The notes under the pieces: generated by a model
What the model was told of the DNA's origin: nothing
Seen by the model: only the letters and a program-made list of their open reading frames with translations
The model's database searches: none
Made by a program: the position numbers and the translations under genes
Assembly (NCBI GenBank): GCA_012522155.1
Contig: JAAYKX010000108.1
Span: 1 to 33,318, forward strand
DNA from: Bacteroidales bacterium
GTDB lineage: Bacteria > Bacteroidota > Bacteroidia > Bacteroidales > VadinHA17
Reading direction: 5' to 3'
DNA: 33,318 bases
Shown here: one piece after another, positions 16,366 to 25,222 of the stretch
How positions within the stretch are numbered: the first letter of the stretch is position 1
Layout: the number at the start of each line of letters is the position of its first letter

Positions 16366-17376
16366 TTAAGGATTCAAATAGTTCTTTTGCTGGTATTTCC
16401 TGTAGGTCTCAGTCACATAGACACGGTTTTTGAGGAGCAGAATCAAAATTACTGCCAGAAAGAAGACAACAGGGATAATAACTTTTCCGTAATAAAGGGT
16501 TCTGTTGACAGGCTTCAGTGGTTGGGTAAAGTCACTTATCAGTGTGGTGAGATCTGCATAAATTGTATTTACTTTCTCAAGAGCCTGTTTTTCTGTTATG
16601 AGACTTGCGATATCCCCGTAAAGCAATTGGGTCTTGTAATCCTGGAGGAAGATCATCTGGCCGCCCTCTTTTGGTATCAGCCTTCTTGACTCTTCAAAAT
16701 ATTTTACCTTCTGCAGACTGTCCAGCAGTTCTATCTCATAATCAATTCTTGCCAGCATGTCATCCGCCTGGCTGAGTCTGAGCTTGTTCTGGTCCTGGAA
16801 AAAACTGTTGCTGTTGATATAGGCGATTATCCCATTTCTTATTTTTGGGAGTTTCTGAATATCTTTTGTTTTAATCCTGATGGCAAACCTGTCCTGCATG
16901 CGCCTGTTTACCGTATCTGAAGCCTTGTGCCGGTTGCGAAAATCAATGTAGTCAGGAATGTTGTCTCCTCCCATGTCAATGATCCAGAATGCCTCAATAT
17001 CCTTTATAATCCCGGCCTCCCCGGGACTCAATTCCATTTCTGATGCAAGGGCATCGTAATTTTTTTCCCTGCAGAATGTATGTAATTTGTTTACATAGCT
17101 GATCATCTCTGAATTGGGAATGGTATTGCTGCTTAAAGTAATTACGGAACTGTAGAAATCCTGGGTGGATAATTTAATAATGAAGGAAATACCGGCTCCA
17201 AGCAGGATACTTGCAGCAAGCCACAGGGAATTTCTGAACAGGAAAAATATTATATGCAGTGTAGCCCTTCCGGCAGTGTTTGAAAAATTCCTGATCCTCC
17301 TGCTTATGCCGGAAAAAATATCAACAAGATCAATTTCATCTTCTTTTTTTTGAATATGCCCCTGATCTGACGTCAT
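16366..17376 (-). CDS. Wzz-type chain-length determinant protein
   Basis: The product is 336 aa from the ATG at 17376. It has a short cytoplasmic N-terminus (EDEIDLVDIFSGI), a first membrane helix (about residues 38-57), a large periplasmic coiled region, a proline-bearing stretch TQPLKPVNRT, and a second helix near the C-terminus (VIIPVVFFLAVILILLL). This is the Wzz polysaccharide co-polymerase layout without a tyrosine kinase domain. It sets the length of the Wzy polymer. The track start is a TTG at 17406 that lies inside the promoter -7 box, so it is rejected. The gene runs opposite to the rest of the locus. Confidence 0.85.
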   Translation of the reverse strand: MTSDQGHIQKKEDEIDLVDIFSGISRRIRNFSNTAGRATLHIIFFLFRNSLWLAASILLGAGISFIIKLSTQDFYSSVITLSSNTIPNSEMISYVNKLHTFCREKNYDALASEMELSPGEAGIIKDIEAFWIIDMGGDNIPDYIDFRNRHKASDTVNRRMQDRFAIRIKTKDIQKLPKIRNGIIAYINSNSFFQDQNKLRLSQADDMLARIDYEIELLDSLQKVKYFEESRRLIPKEGGQMIFLQDYKTQLLYGDIASLITEKQALEKVNTIYADLTTLISDFTQPLKPVNRTLYYGKVIIPVVFFLAVILILLLKNRVYVTETYRKYQQKNYLNP

Positions 17377-17403
17377 ATTATCATTGTATATTTTACGCTT
17401 ATA

Positions 17404-17434
17404 CAAAATTAAGTATATTCAGAATTATTCCAAA
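17404..17434 (-). promoter_or_regulatory. Promoter of the wzz-like gene
   Basis: On the minus strand TTTG (17434-17431), 19 bases, then TAATTTTG (17411-17404), a complete consensus match. The predicted leader before the ATG at 17376 is about 21 bases. The promoter sits in the 65-base gap after the phosphorylase gene. Confidence 0.75.
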
Positions 17435-17441
17435 CAGGCAG

Positions 17442-18305
17442 TCAGATGATCTGAAACACATTCATTGCCAGCTCCCTGATCAGTGGTTTGTAGTCTGCAA
17501 TGAATTCCCCGTCTGCCCTGTTGGCAATAACCGCACAAATAGTGAGTGCTTTGTGTCCAAGCAGGGCTGATAATCCATACAGGGCAGAGCTTTCCATTTC
17601 ATAATTACAGATCTTCCTGTCGCGGAATGTAAATTCTGATAGTCTTTTGTTTATTTCACTGTCAAATGGTTCAAGACGCAGTTTTCTCCCCTGGGGACCG
17701 TAAAAACCCGGTACTGACACTGTTATACCTCTTATGAATTTTTCGGAACCGAATAATCCGGCAAGCTGTTCACTGGATCTGACGGCATAGGGGTAGGGGA
17801 GTGTGTCCGGCCATTCCAGATATTCAGCCAGGAGATCGGCCAGGACCGTATCGAGTATCCAGTCAAATTCCGAATAGAAATGCAGCAGACCGTCAAATCC
17901 CACAGCTGTTTCCGTAAGGACGAAGGAGCCGGCAGGAACATCCTTACGCAGACCCCCGGATGTGCCTATTCTGATCAGCTTAAGTGATACGGATTCTTTT
18001 TTTGCTTCACCCGTTTGCAGATCAATGTTTACCAGTGCATCCAGTTCGTTGATCAGAATATCGATGTTGTCGGTTCCGATACCGGAGGAAATCACCGTGA
18101 TCTCGCTGCCGGCAAACATTCCGCTTACTGTTTTGAATTCGCGGTTTTCCTTTCTTACTCTTATCTCATCAAATAATTCAGCCAGCATATCTACCCTGCC
18201 GGGGTCGCCCACAATGATTATTTTGTCCGAAATATCCCCGGGCAGGAGTTTAAGATGGAAAATACTGCCATCAGGGTTTGTGATCAGTTCAGTTTTGCTT
18301 TGCAT
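17442..18305 (-). CDS. Nucleoside phosphorylase, uridine phosphorylase-like
   Basis: The product is 287 aa, PNP_UDP_1 family. Visible motifs are the phosphate-site region IVGDPGRVDML near residue 35, ISSGIGTDNIDILINEL, RIGTSGGLRKDVPAGSFVL, and the substrate glutamate region NYEMESSALYGLSALLG. Such enzymes split nucleosides with phosphate into base and ribose-1-phosphate; the YEMES pattern and the long N-terminal part point to uridine as the substrate, by family knowledge. It is transcribed leftward ahead of wzz, which has its own promoter. A TATATTTG (18329-18322 on the minus strand) could be its -7 box, but no good -33 was found. Confidence 0.85.
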   Translation of the reverse strand: MQSKTELITNPDGSIFHLKLLPGDISDKIIIVGDPGRVDMLAELFDEIRVRKENREFKTVSGMFAGSEITVISSGIGTDNIDILINELDALVNIDLQTGEAKKESVSLKLIRIGTSGGLRKDVPAGSFVLTETAVGFDGLLHFYSEFDWILDTVLADLLAEYLEWPDTLPYPYAVRSSEQLAGLFGSEKFIRGITVSVPGFYGPQGRKLRLEPFDSEINKRLSEFTFRDRKICNYEMESSALYGLSALLGHKALTICAVIANRADGEFIADYKPLIRELAMNVFQII

Positions 18306-18321
18306 AAAGTAAAATGATGCA

Positions 18322-18329
18322 CAAATATA
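18322..18329 (-). promoter_or_regulatory. Possible -7 box ahead of the nucleoside phosphorylase
   Basis: TATATTTG on the minus strand fits TAnnTTTG and lies 16 bases before the ATG. No TTTG is found 17-21 bases upstream, so this is only a weak candidate. Confidence 0.3.
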
Positions 18330-18347
18330 TGGTATTATGCTGAATGG

Positions 18348-19670
18348 TTACTGATAGTAATCCATAATTCTTCCCGAAATCAGTAAAAGTGAAATCTCAG
18401 CTATTTTGGTCTGATACTGTACTGCAAGAAGACTTTCCCTTGCATCAAGCAGGCTTTTCTGCACTTCTCTGAGATCAAGTCCCGAAAGGCTCCCCAGTTT
18501 ATATCTTTCCATGGCTATTGCAAGATTTTCGGAAGCCGTCTGAAGATTCTGTTCTTCGAGGGTGACCAGCCTGAGATAATTGTTGTAGGCACTGTATATC
18601 GTCAGGAGATCGGCTTTGATCCCCTGCTCGATATCCTGGTATCTGAGATCCTTGTTCTCGATTTCAATAAGGGAGTTCCGGATACTTCTGCGCTGGTTGA
18701 AACCGTCGAATAAATTCATACCCAGTGTCAGCCCGTAATTTATGCCGCTGGTCACCTGTCCTGATGAGCTTCCGGATGAATAACTGTTGAAATTATATGA
18801 ATAGCCCGAAGTCATATTCAGATAGGGGTATGAACGGGCGCTTGCAAGTTTGTAATCATATTCAGAAAGGACCCTGTCCTTTGATGCAATCTGCAGACTG
18901 GTGTTTTTTTGCATGGTGTCATCCAGCAAACTCTCATAGATCAGATCCGGATTGATGGAAACTGAAGTGTCCCTTGTTGAAAAATGCTCTCCGGGATCCG
19001 GCACAGACATCATTTCATTAAGCTTGATCTGGGCTGCCCTGACAACCTCCGTCTGGCGGGAAAGCCTTGAACTGTCAGCGTTTAAATAAACCCTTGACTG
19101 TAATACCTGAAGTTTTGAACTCGAACCAAGGAGATAGCGGTCCTCATCAATTCTGAGACGTTCCCTGGAGAGTGTTACAGCATACTGAAGGGTGTTCAGA
19201 AGTTGTAATTGCTGAATATATGTATAATATCCTGAAATGATGCCGGCAACAAGATTTTCAATTGCCAGCTGGGTATTAAGTTCCCCGATCTGCTGAAGTT
19301 CATTAAGCTTTTTGTAAGTGGTCTGAACACTGAATCCCCTGAAGATTGTCATTCCCAGGTTAAGTCCTGCCGATGAGCTTGTATTGAAAATATCGCGTGA
19401 AGTGCTTTGTGTACCGTCCCTTAAATTCTGTGTTATATCGTTATAGCTTCCGCTGTGCCTTCCGCTCAGGTCAACAGCGGGCAGAAAGCCGGCATTGCCG
19501 GGACTGAAATTGTTTTTTGCAATGGATTCGGTATTCCTGGTGATCAGAAGCGAATAGTTTCTTTCCAGACCGGTAAAGATACAGTCGTTAAGTGAATAGA
19601 TTTTCTGGGAGTAAAGCGCTACTGTCTTACATAGAATAAGCAGACTAATCAGTAAGATCTTTCTGTTCAT
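18348..19670 (-). CDS. TolC family outer membrane efflux protein
   Basis: The product is 440 aa with a signal peptide (KILLISLLILCKTVALYSQ). Two repeated OEP halves of long helices are visible, for example QSRVYLNADSSRLSRQTEVVRAAQIKLNEM in the first half and RYKLGSLSGLDLREVQKSLLDARESLLAVQYQ in the second, the usual TolC duplication. It forms the outer membrane exit channel of the pump. Its start overlaps the end of the RND gene by 26 bases, which indicates translational coupling within one operon. Confidence 0.92.
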   Translation of the reverse strand: MNRKILLISLLILCKTVALYSQKIYSLNDCIFTGLERNYSLLITRNTESIAKNNFSPGNAGFLPAVDLSGRHSGSYNDITQNLRDGTQSTSRDIFNTSSSAGLNLGMTIFRGFSVQTTYKKLNELQQIGELNTQLAIENLVAGIISGYYTYIQQLQLLNTLQYAVTLSRERLRIDEDRYLLGSSSKLQVLQSRVYLNADSSRLSRQTEVVRAAQIKLNEMMSVPDPGEHFSTRDTSVSINPDLIYESLLDDTMQKNTSLQIASKDRVLSEYDYKLASARSYPYLNMTSGYSYNFNSYSSGSSSGQVTSGINYGLTLGMNLFDGFNQRRSIRNSLIEIENKDLRYQDIEQGIKADLLTIYSAYNNYLRLVTLEEQNLQTASENLAIAMERYKLGSLSGLDLREVQKSLLDARESLLAVQYQTKIAEISLLLISGRIMDYYQ

Positions 19671-22600
19671 TGGTGTCTGTTTTTATTTCAGTTTTGTCCG
19701 TAACGGCTGCAACAGTGATTTCACTGGATATATAGGTATATATGGCCGGAACCACAAAAAGTGTCAGGAATGTTGCGAAGATCATTCCGCCGACAACCGC
19801 GATTCCCATTGCAACACGGCTTTGAGCTCCTTCACCGAGCCCGAGAGCCAGCGGGGCAATGCCAAAAATTGTAGCCAGACTGGTCATAAGAATTGGCCTG
19901 AACCTTGCAGCCGAGGCATATCTGATTGCTTCATGTTTTTTCATTCCCGCTCTTTTTCTCTGGTTTGCAAATTCCACAATAAGAATTCCATTTTTTGATA
20001 CCAGACCTATCAGCATGATGAGTCCGATCTGGCTGAATATATTCATGGTTATGTTAAAATACCACATGAACAGCAAAGCTCCGAAAAGAGCCAGGGGTAC
20101 AGTACCCATCACGATAAGGGGATCCTTGAAACTTTCAAACTGTGCGGCAAGGACCAGGAAAATAAGTATCAGTGCAAGTGAAAATGCAAACATCAGGCTT
20201 GATGAGCTCTCCCTGAAATCCTTGGAGTCTCCCGCCAGTGCGGTTCTGAATGAATCATCAAGCACTTCGGCAGCTATCCTGTCCATTTCAGCCAGACCTT
20301 CACTGATTGTTCTGCCTTTTGCAAGTCCTGAAGAGACAGTGGCGGCAACAAACCTGTTGTAACGGTACAGCTGCGGTGGTGCCGTTTCTTCAGACAGGCT
20401 TACAAGGTTATCAAACTGTATCATTTCCTGGTTGTCGGTTCTCACGTATAATGACTTCAGGTCAAGAGGTTTGTTCCTGTCCTCCCGGGCAAGTTCTCCA
20501 AGTATCTGGTATTGTTTCCCGTTCATGAAGAAATATCCGAAACGCTGACCACTCAGGGCAAGCTGAAGTGTCTGGCCTATGTTCTGGGTTGAAACCCCGA
20601 GATTGGTGGCTTTCTCGCGGTCGATATGGATTCTGAGTTCAGGTTTTGTGAATTTGAGATTGACATCAGCAATTTCAAGAATATCACTGTACATTACCCT
20701 TGCCATAAAATCCGGGAGGATTTCCCTCAGTTGATCAATTGAAGTAGCCTGAAGAACATATTGAACCGGCTGCCCCGAGCGCCTTGACCCGAATGTGGAC
20801 TGCTGGATAACAAAAGATCTTGCCCTGGTCTTTTTTCTCAGCTCTGCAGCCAGATCTTCGGCAATTTGCTGCTGGGTTCGTTCCCTGTTATCCGGTTTCT
20901 CCAGCATTATCCTGAGATTGCCAAAACTGCCACCCCTGACCATTGAGGTATAGCTTAGCCTTTCCGGTACTTCTTCTTCAACAAGCTGTGCAATGTCATC
21001 CGTATAGGCAAGCAGAAATTCATATGTGGCACCCTCGGTTGCCGACATGTTTACGGTAATCTGGGACCTGTCCTCAAGGGGAGCCATCTCTGCCGGCAGT
21101 GTCAGCCATAGCAGCAGTATTATTCCCAGGGCTGCTATAAGTATTACAAAAGCAAAGTGCCTGCGTTTAAGGAAAGAGTCAAGGCCCCTCTGATAGGTAA
21201 GGTTGAGGTTCTCGAACATACGTTCGGTTTTCCGGTAGAACCAGCTGGGCTTCTTTTCACGCCTTAACAGCTTGGTCGAGACCATAGGAGTAAGTGTAAG
21301 AGCCAGGAATGCAGATATTGCAACAGTTCCTGCCATCACAACACTGAATTCCCTGAAAAGGCGGCCTGTGATCCCCTCCAGAAAAACTATAGGGAAAAAA
21401 ACTGAAATCAGAGTAATTGTTGTTGCAATGATGGCGAAAAAGATCTCCTGGGATCCCTTCAGTCCGGCTTCAACAGGTTCCATTCCCGATTCGACCTTTA
21501 CAAAAATGTTTTCCATTACAACGATTGCATCGTCAACGACAATGCCAATGGCAAGCACAAGTGCAAGCAGGGTCAGTACATTTATGGTAAAGCCTGCCAG
21601 ATACATTATAAAAAATGCACCTACAAGTGAAATGGGGATAACAAGTATGGGTATCAGGGTTGCCTTCCAGTTACGCAGAAAGAAATAAATGATAATCACA
21701 ACAAGTACGAAGGCTATGTATATGGTGTGCTGGACTTCCTTTATTGAGGACCGTATGTATTCGGTGTTGTCATAATTAACATTGACCATTACATCATCAG
21801 GCAGGTCTTTTTTTATGTATTCAAGCCTCATGTAAACCTCGTCCACTATGTCAATGTGATTGGAGCCGGGCTGTGGTATCATGGCAATCTGAACCATCGG
21901 GACTCCGTCTCTTTTTAAAATCCCCCTGATATCTTCCGGACCCAGTTCCGCCCTTCCAATATCCCTGAATCTTACTACATTGTCGCCAGACTGCTTGAGT
22001 ATTAAGTCATTAAACTCCTGGGGGGTGGTCATCAGGCCCATAGTCCGGATAGAAAGCTGGGTATTGGTTCCTTCAATGCTTCCGGAAGGCAGTTCCACAT
22101 TTTCCCTGTTGATGGTGTTTCTTACATCCATGGGCGTCAATCCGTATCCTGCCAGTTTGGTCGGATCGATCCACAATCTCATTGCATATCTTTTCTGACC
22201 GAAAATATTTACGGCACTTACACCTGAGATTGTCTGAAGCTGTTCCTTCAGTGTCAGTTCGGCAATTTCAGAAAGCTGAAGCAATGAGCGTTTGCTGCTT
22301 TCAACTGTCAGGAAAAGGATGGGACTGGCATCAGCATCAGCTTTTGATACAGTGGGCGGATCACAGTCACGCGGCAGAAGCCTCATTGCCTGTGATACCT
22401 TATCCCTCACATCATTTGCCGCGGTCTCCAGATCGACGGAAAGTTCGAATTCGACAGTGATCCTGCTCATTCCCTGGCTGCTGACGCTTGTCAGGGATCT
22501 GACTCCCGGAATACCGTTGATATTCTGCTCAAGGGGTTCCGTTATCTGTGTCTCAATAACATCAGAATTGGCACCCGGATAGGATGTCATAACCGTGATA

Positions 22601-22731
22601 ATGGCAGGATCCACGCTCGGAAATTCTCTTACACCCAGAAAGGTAAAACCTACAATTCCGAAAAGCAGAATGACAATTGCGAATACTGATGTGAGAACCG
22701 GTCTTTGTATGCTGACTGATGATAAGCTCAT
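19645..22731 (-). CDS. Efflux RND transporter permease subunit (HAE-1 type)
   Basis: The product is 1028 aa, full length for AcrB-like pumps. The N-terminus SIQRPVLTSVFAIVILLFGIVGF is the first membrane helix. The proton-relay aspartates are in LAIGIVVDDAIVVMENIFV (helix 4), and the helix-11 region is GLVSKNGILIVEFANQRKRAG. Two large periplasmic loops and 12 helices are present. The pump drives drug or metabolite export with the proton gradient; substrates cannot be predicted. The last roughly 25 residues are a charged tail (DKTEIKTDTNEQKDLTD) beyond the usual fold. It lies between adaptor and TolC genes. Confidence 0.96.
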   Translation of the reverse strand: MSLSSVSIQRPVLTSVFAIVILLFGIVGFTFLGVREFPSVDPAIITVMTSYPGANSDVIETQITEPLEQNINGIPGVRSLTSVSSQGMSRITVEFELSVDLETAANDVRDKVSQAMRLLPRDCDPPTVSKADADASPILFLTVESSKRSLLQLSEIAELTLKEQLQTISGVSAVNIFGQKRYAMRLWIDPTKLAGYGLTPMDVRNTINRENVELPSGSIEGTNTQLSIRTMGLMTTPQEFNDLILKQSGDNVVRFRDIGRAELGPEDIRGILKRDGVPMVQIAMIPQPGSNHIDIVDEVYMRLEYIKKDLPDDVMVNVNYDNTEYIRSSIKEVQHTIYIAFVLVVIIIYFFLRNWKATLIPILVIPISLVGAFFIMYLAGFTINVLTLLALVLAIGIVVDDAIVVMENIFVKVESGMEPVEAGLKGSQEIFFAIIATTITLISVFFPIVFLEGITGRLFREFSVVMAGTVAISAFLALTLTPMVSTKLLRREKKPSWFYRKTERMFENLNLTYQRGLDSFLKRRHFAFVILIAALGIILLLWLTLPAEMAPLEDRSQITVNMSATEGATYEFLLAYTDDIAQLVEEEVPERLSYTSMVRGGSFGNLRIMLEKPDNRERTQQQIAEDLAAELRKKTRARSFVIQQSTFGSRRSGQPVQYVLQATSIDQLREILPDFMARVMYSDILEIADVNLKFTKPELRIHIDREKATNLGVSTQNIGQTLQLALSGQRFGYFFMNGKQYQILGELAREDRNKPLDLKSLYVRTDNQEMIQFDNLVSLSEETAPPQLYRYNRFVAATVSSGLAKGRTISEGLAEMDRIAAEVLDDSFRTALAGDSKDFRESSSSLMFAFSLALILIFLVLAAQFESFKDPLIVMGTVPLALFGALLFMWYFNITMNIFSQIGLIMLIGLVSKNGILIVEFANQRKRAGMKKHEAIRYASAARFRPILMTSLATIFGIAPLALGLGEGAQSRVAMGIAVVGGMIFATFLTLFVVPAIYTYISSEITVAAVTDKTEIKTDTNEQKDLTD

Positions 22732-22750
22732 GGTTTCACGTTTTAAAAAT

Positions 22751-23836
22751 TTAATTGGAAATCAGTGTGTCCAATACTACCGGAAGGCTTTGCCGAAGCT
22801 GCAGAATACCCGTAACTATCAAAGTATCCCCGAAATTCAGTCCTTCCGCAATCTGTACGTGGGATTCAGTTCTTAATCCCGTTGTGACTTTAATGGCTTC
22901 CGCCCTGTTTTTTCTGAAAACATATACCATTTCACCTTCCATTTCGGGGATCAGGGCTTCACTTGGAATGGATACCGCATTCTTTATCTGGTTCAGTCTC
23001 AGTGTAACCTGGGCATACCTTCCTGATTTAAGCTCTTCCCTGGAGTTTGGATACAGGGCTCTGAGAACAATCGTTCTTGTATCAAGGTCTATCTTTGGGT
23101 CAACTGCGTAAACACTTGCATCATAGTTTTTATTGTCAACCGAAAAGACGACCGGTAAACCTATTCTGACTTCATCGGCAAATTTATCGGGAATTGAGAG
23201 TTCCAGTTTGACAGGACTCATTTTAATCAGCCTGGCAATTTTTGTGGAAGGAGTTGCATAGCTCCCTTCACTGAGATATCTCAGGCCTATAATTCCGTCG
23301 AAGGGTGCACGTAATTCTGTTTCATCAATCCTTGCTAGAATAAGATTGATATCTGCCTGAACGCTCTGAAGTTCCGTTACTATCTGATCATAGCTTTCCT
23401 GACTGATCGCGTCCTTGTCAAGCAGACTGCGCTGGCGGAATTCTTTTTCTTCAACCAGTTTGATCTGTGCCTGCAGTTTCTGAAGCTGTGCCTGAAGAGG
23501 CCTGTCATTTATTTTGGCCAGAAGATCTCCCTTTTTAACCCTGCTGCCTTCATTGAAATGCAGCCCTATAATTTTTCCTGATGTTTCAAATGACAAGTCA
23601 ACCTCTTCATCCGGTCTTAATGTTCCGATACTGTTAATCAACTCGTCCATTGTTGTGGGTGTGATGATAAAGCCGCTTACGTTAAGAAGATTGCGGGCCA
23701 TGCCCATTCCGGGACCGCCGGATTCCGTGCTACTTTGCTTTGCTGCGAAGACAGGCTTCAGTTTGGGATAAAAAATCACGAATATACCCAGCAGGATCAG
23801 TAAGATCGTTATTATTAGTTTAAACCGTTTGTTCAT
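22751..23836 (-). CDS. Efflux RND periplasmic adaptor subunit
   Basis: The product is 361 aa with an N-terminal membrane anchor (FKLIITILLILLGIFVIFYP). It has the barrel-sandwich lipoyl-like halves (SGKIIGLHFNEGSRVKKGDLLAKIND and ELRAPFDGIIGLRYLSEGSYATP) around a helical hairpin (LQAQLQKLQAQIKLVEEKEF), then the beta-barrel and membrane-proximal domains. It bridges the pump and the TolC channel. It is the first gene of the operon, 19 bases before the pump gene, and has a long upstream region with a promoter core and dyads. Confidence 0.93.
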   Translation of the reverse strand: MNKRFKLIITILLILLGIFVIFYPKLKPVFAAKQSSTESGGPGMGMARNLLNVSGFIITPTTMDELINSIGTLRPDEEVDLSFETSGKIIGLHFNEGSRVKKGDLLAKINDRPLQAQLQKLQAQIKLVEEKEFRQRSLLDKDAISQESYDQIVTELQSVQADINLILARIDETELRAPFDGIIGLRYLSEGSYATPSTKIARLIKMSPVKLELSIPDKFADEVRIGLPVVFSVDNKNYDASVYAVDPKIDLDTRTIVLRALYPNSREELKSGRYAQVTLRLNQIKNAVSIPSEALIPEMEGEMVYVFRKNRAEAIKVTTGLRTESHVQIAEGLNFGDTLIVTGILQLRQSLPVVLDTLISN

Positions 23837-23931
23837 ATAAGATAGTTATGCCAGTTTATTGTAAATCCTTGTTGTAACCTTCATTGTCAGGTTGGTATGT
23901 TTATCGTAAGCAGTGATAAAGCCCTGCTGTT

Positions 23932-23946
23932 CCTTGTATTACAAGG
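23932..23946. repeat. Perfect dyad CCTTGTA-T-TACAAGG
   Basis: A 15-base palindrome with 7-bp arms and a single central base lies in the predicted leader of the efflux operon. It is short for an RNA terminator and has no T-run, so a protein-binding site is the more likely use. Confidence 0.6.
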
Positions 23947-24061
23947 TGATATGTTTGTTAAATCCTTAGCTTTAAACATATTTAATCACAAATAGTTCAA
24001 AGGTATGCACATAGTCCTTTTTGTCCGGGGAACATTAAGTAAATGAATACCGTAATTCCAA

Positions 24062-24078
24062 ATCCTTAAAATAAGGAT
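24062..24078. repeat. Perfect dyad at the efflux operon start region
   Basis: ATCCTTA-AAA-TAAGGAT has 7-bp arms and begins a few bases downstream of the predicted transcription start of the leftward operon. This is a classic position for a repressor operator. The left arm matches the AAATCCTTA copy at 23960-23968. Confidence 0.65.
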
Positions 24079-24087
24079 AAGAACTTG

Positions 24088-24095
24088 CAAAGTTA
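24088..24095 (-). promoter_or_regulatory. -7 box of the efflux operon promoter
   Basis: TAACTTTG on the minus strand matches TAnnTTTG. The -33 region 19 bases upstream reads TAAT, which is poor, so an activator or relaxed recognition would be needed. The resulting leader is about 245 bases long. Confidence 0.5.
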
Positions 24096-24247
24096 GATAT
24101 TTTGTCCTTTCATTATTAATTCCTAACATGTTATTATTGTTAAATATTCATAAAAACCCGATAATGATTATGTGTTTAATTACTGTTCGGGAACAAGCTG
24201 TTTTTTAAAAAAACCAATTATTTTTACCCTTCAAAATATTATGTAAT

Positions 24248-24715
24248 ATGATCCAGCGTATTCAATCTGTTTTTCTGATCCTGGCAATTGTTTTTGCAGG
24301 ATTTTTCATCACGGGCAATTTGTTTAAATTCACCGGCGATACGGAAAAGGAATACCTGATGAATACCAGGGGAATATTTCAGGTTGCTCCGGAGACAGCT
24401 TTGTCTTTGGAAAAAAATACTCCCTTCCTGTTTGTGTTGTCCGTATCCCTTCCTCTTGTTTTGCTGCTTTCCGTTTTTTTGTTTAAAAACAGAAAGCTCC
24501 AGATGAAAGTCTTACTTATACTTTTGTTTATTATTCTTTTACTTGCCGGTCTTGCAGTATTTTACGGAATCATGTTTGCCAGGCATAATCTCCTGAAACA
24601 AAGTCTGCAGTTTGAAATATTTATTCCCCTTGTTAATTTCGTTCTCGTTATTCTGGCTTACAGGGGAGTTAAAAAGGATGAGGATCTTGTCAGATCATAT
24701 GACAGACTTCGTTAG
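24248..24715 (+). CDS. DUF4293 family membrane protein
   Basis: The product is 155 aa with four hydrophobic segments. The start MIQRIQSVFLILAIVF matches the opening of DUF4293 proteins, which I know only from Bacteroidota. No function is established for the family. It ends with a charged tail (KKDEDLVRSYDRLR). It is divergent from the efflux operon and convergent with pyrI, 29 bases away. Confidence 0.85.
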   Translation: MIQRIQSVFLILAIVFAGFFITGNLFKFTGDTEKEYLMNTRGIFQVAPETALSLEKNTPFLFVLSVSLPLVLLLSVFLFKNRKLQMKVLLILLFIILLLAGLAVFYGIMFARHNLLKQSLQFEIFIPLVNFVLVILAYRGVKKDEDLVRSYDRLR

Positions 24716-24744
24716 AAAAAGTCAGAGGCAGGTCAGAGACGTTT

Positions 24745-25212
24745 TCAGATGATCTTCAGATTTTCTTCGCTGGTTATCTTCTCACAGTAACGGCATTTCA
24801 GCGCAATATTTTTCTTTGAAATCACCAGGAAGCGGGTTGTTACATTTTCAAGGTTTGTAATACATTTTGGGTTCATACATTTGGCAATGGCAGTTATATG
24901 GTCAGGAACCCTTACTACCCTTTTTTCAACAACTGCATAGTCTTTTATGATATTGAGTTTTGCTTCAGGTGCAACAAGTGCTATACGGTTGATATCATTA
25001 TCCTCGAAAAATCTTCCGGAGATTTTTATTATTGCTTTTTGGCCGAGTTTTTTGCTTTCAAGATTTGTTCCGAATGTAATCTGGTTATCAATATGATCGA
25101 GGCCAAGTATCTGTATTACCTTGAAAAGACTTTTTGCAGGAACATGGTCAATGACTGTACCGTTCTCAATTGCGCTTACTACAAGCTGCTGTTTTCCTCC
25201 TTTCATCATCAT
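24745..25212 (-). CDS. pyrI: Aspartate carbamoyltransferase regulatory subunit
   Basis: The product is 155 aa, the usual length. The N-terminal nucleotide-binding domain is followed by the zinc domain with Cys pattern CMNPKC (C-x4-C) and CRYC (C-x2-C), the four ligands that hold PyrI to the catalytic chain. It gives allosteric control of pyrimidine synthesis. Three consecutive ATG codons begin the ORF; which one is used is not decidable. It starts 10 bases after pyrB, so the two are cotranscribed. Confidence 0.95.
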   Translation of the reverse strand: MMMKGGKQQLVVSAIENGTVIDHVPAKSLFKVIQILGLDHIDNQITFGTNLESKKLGQKAIIKISGRFFEDNDINRIALVAPEAKLNIIKDYAVVEKRVVRVPDHITAIAKCMNPKCITNLENVTTRFLVISKKNIALKCRYCEKITSEENLKII

Positions 25213-25222
25213 CTTTGTGCCT

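Larger units (their letters stand above)
23837..24247. other. 411-base divergent intergenic region of the efflux operon
   Basis: No gene was found; only ORFs of about 13 codons or fewer exist. It holds a -7 box on the minus strand, two perfect dyads and three direct copies of AAATCCTT (23863, 23960, 24060), spaced 97 and 100 bases apart. No regulator gene is adjacent. Confidence 0.7.

Noticed and set aside
17377-17406. TTG start of the wzz-like ORF in the track
   Set aside because: It overlaps the -7 box TAATTTTG; ATG at 17376 is downstream of the predicted transcription start.
19859-20362. 167-aa plus-strand ORF inside the RND pump gene
   Set aside because: Antisense shadow of a conserved pump sequence; composition is an artefact of the opposite frame.
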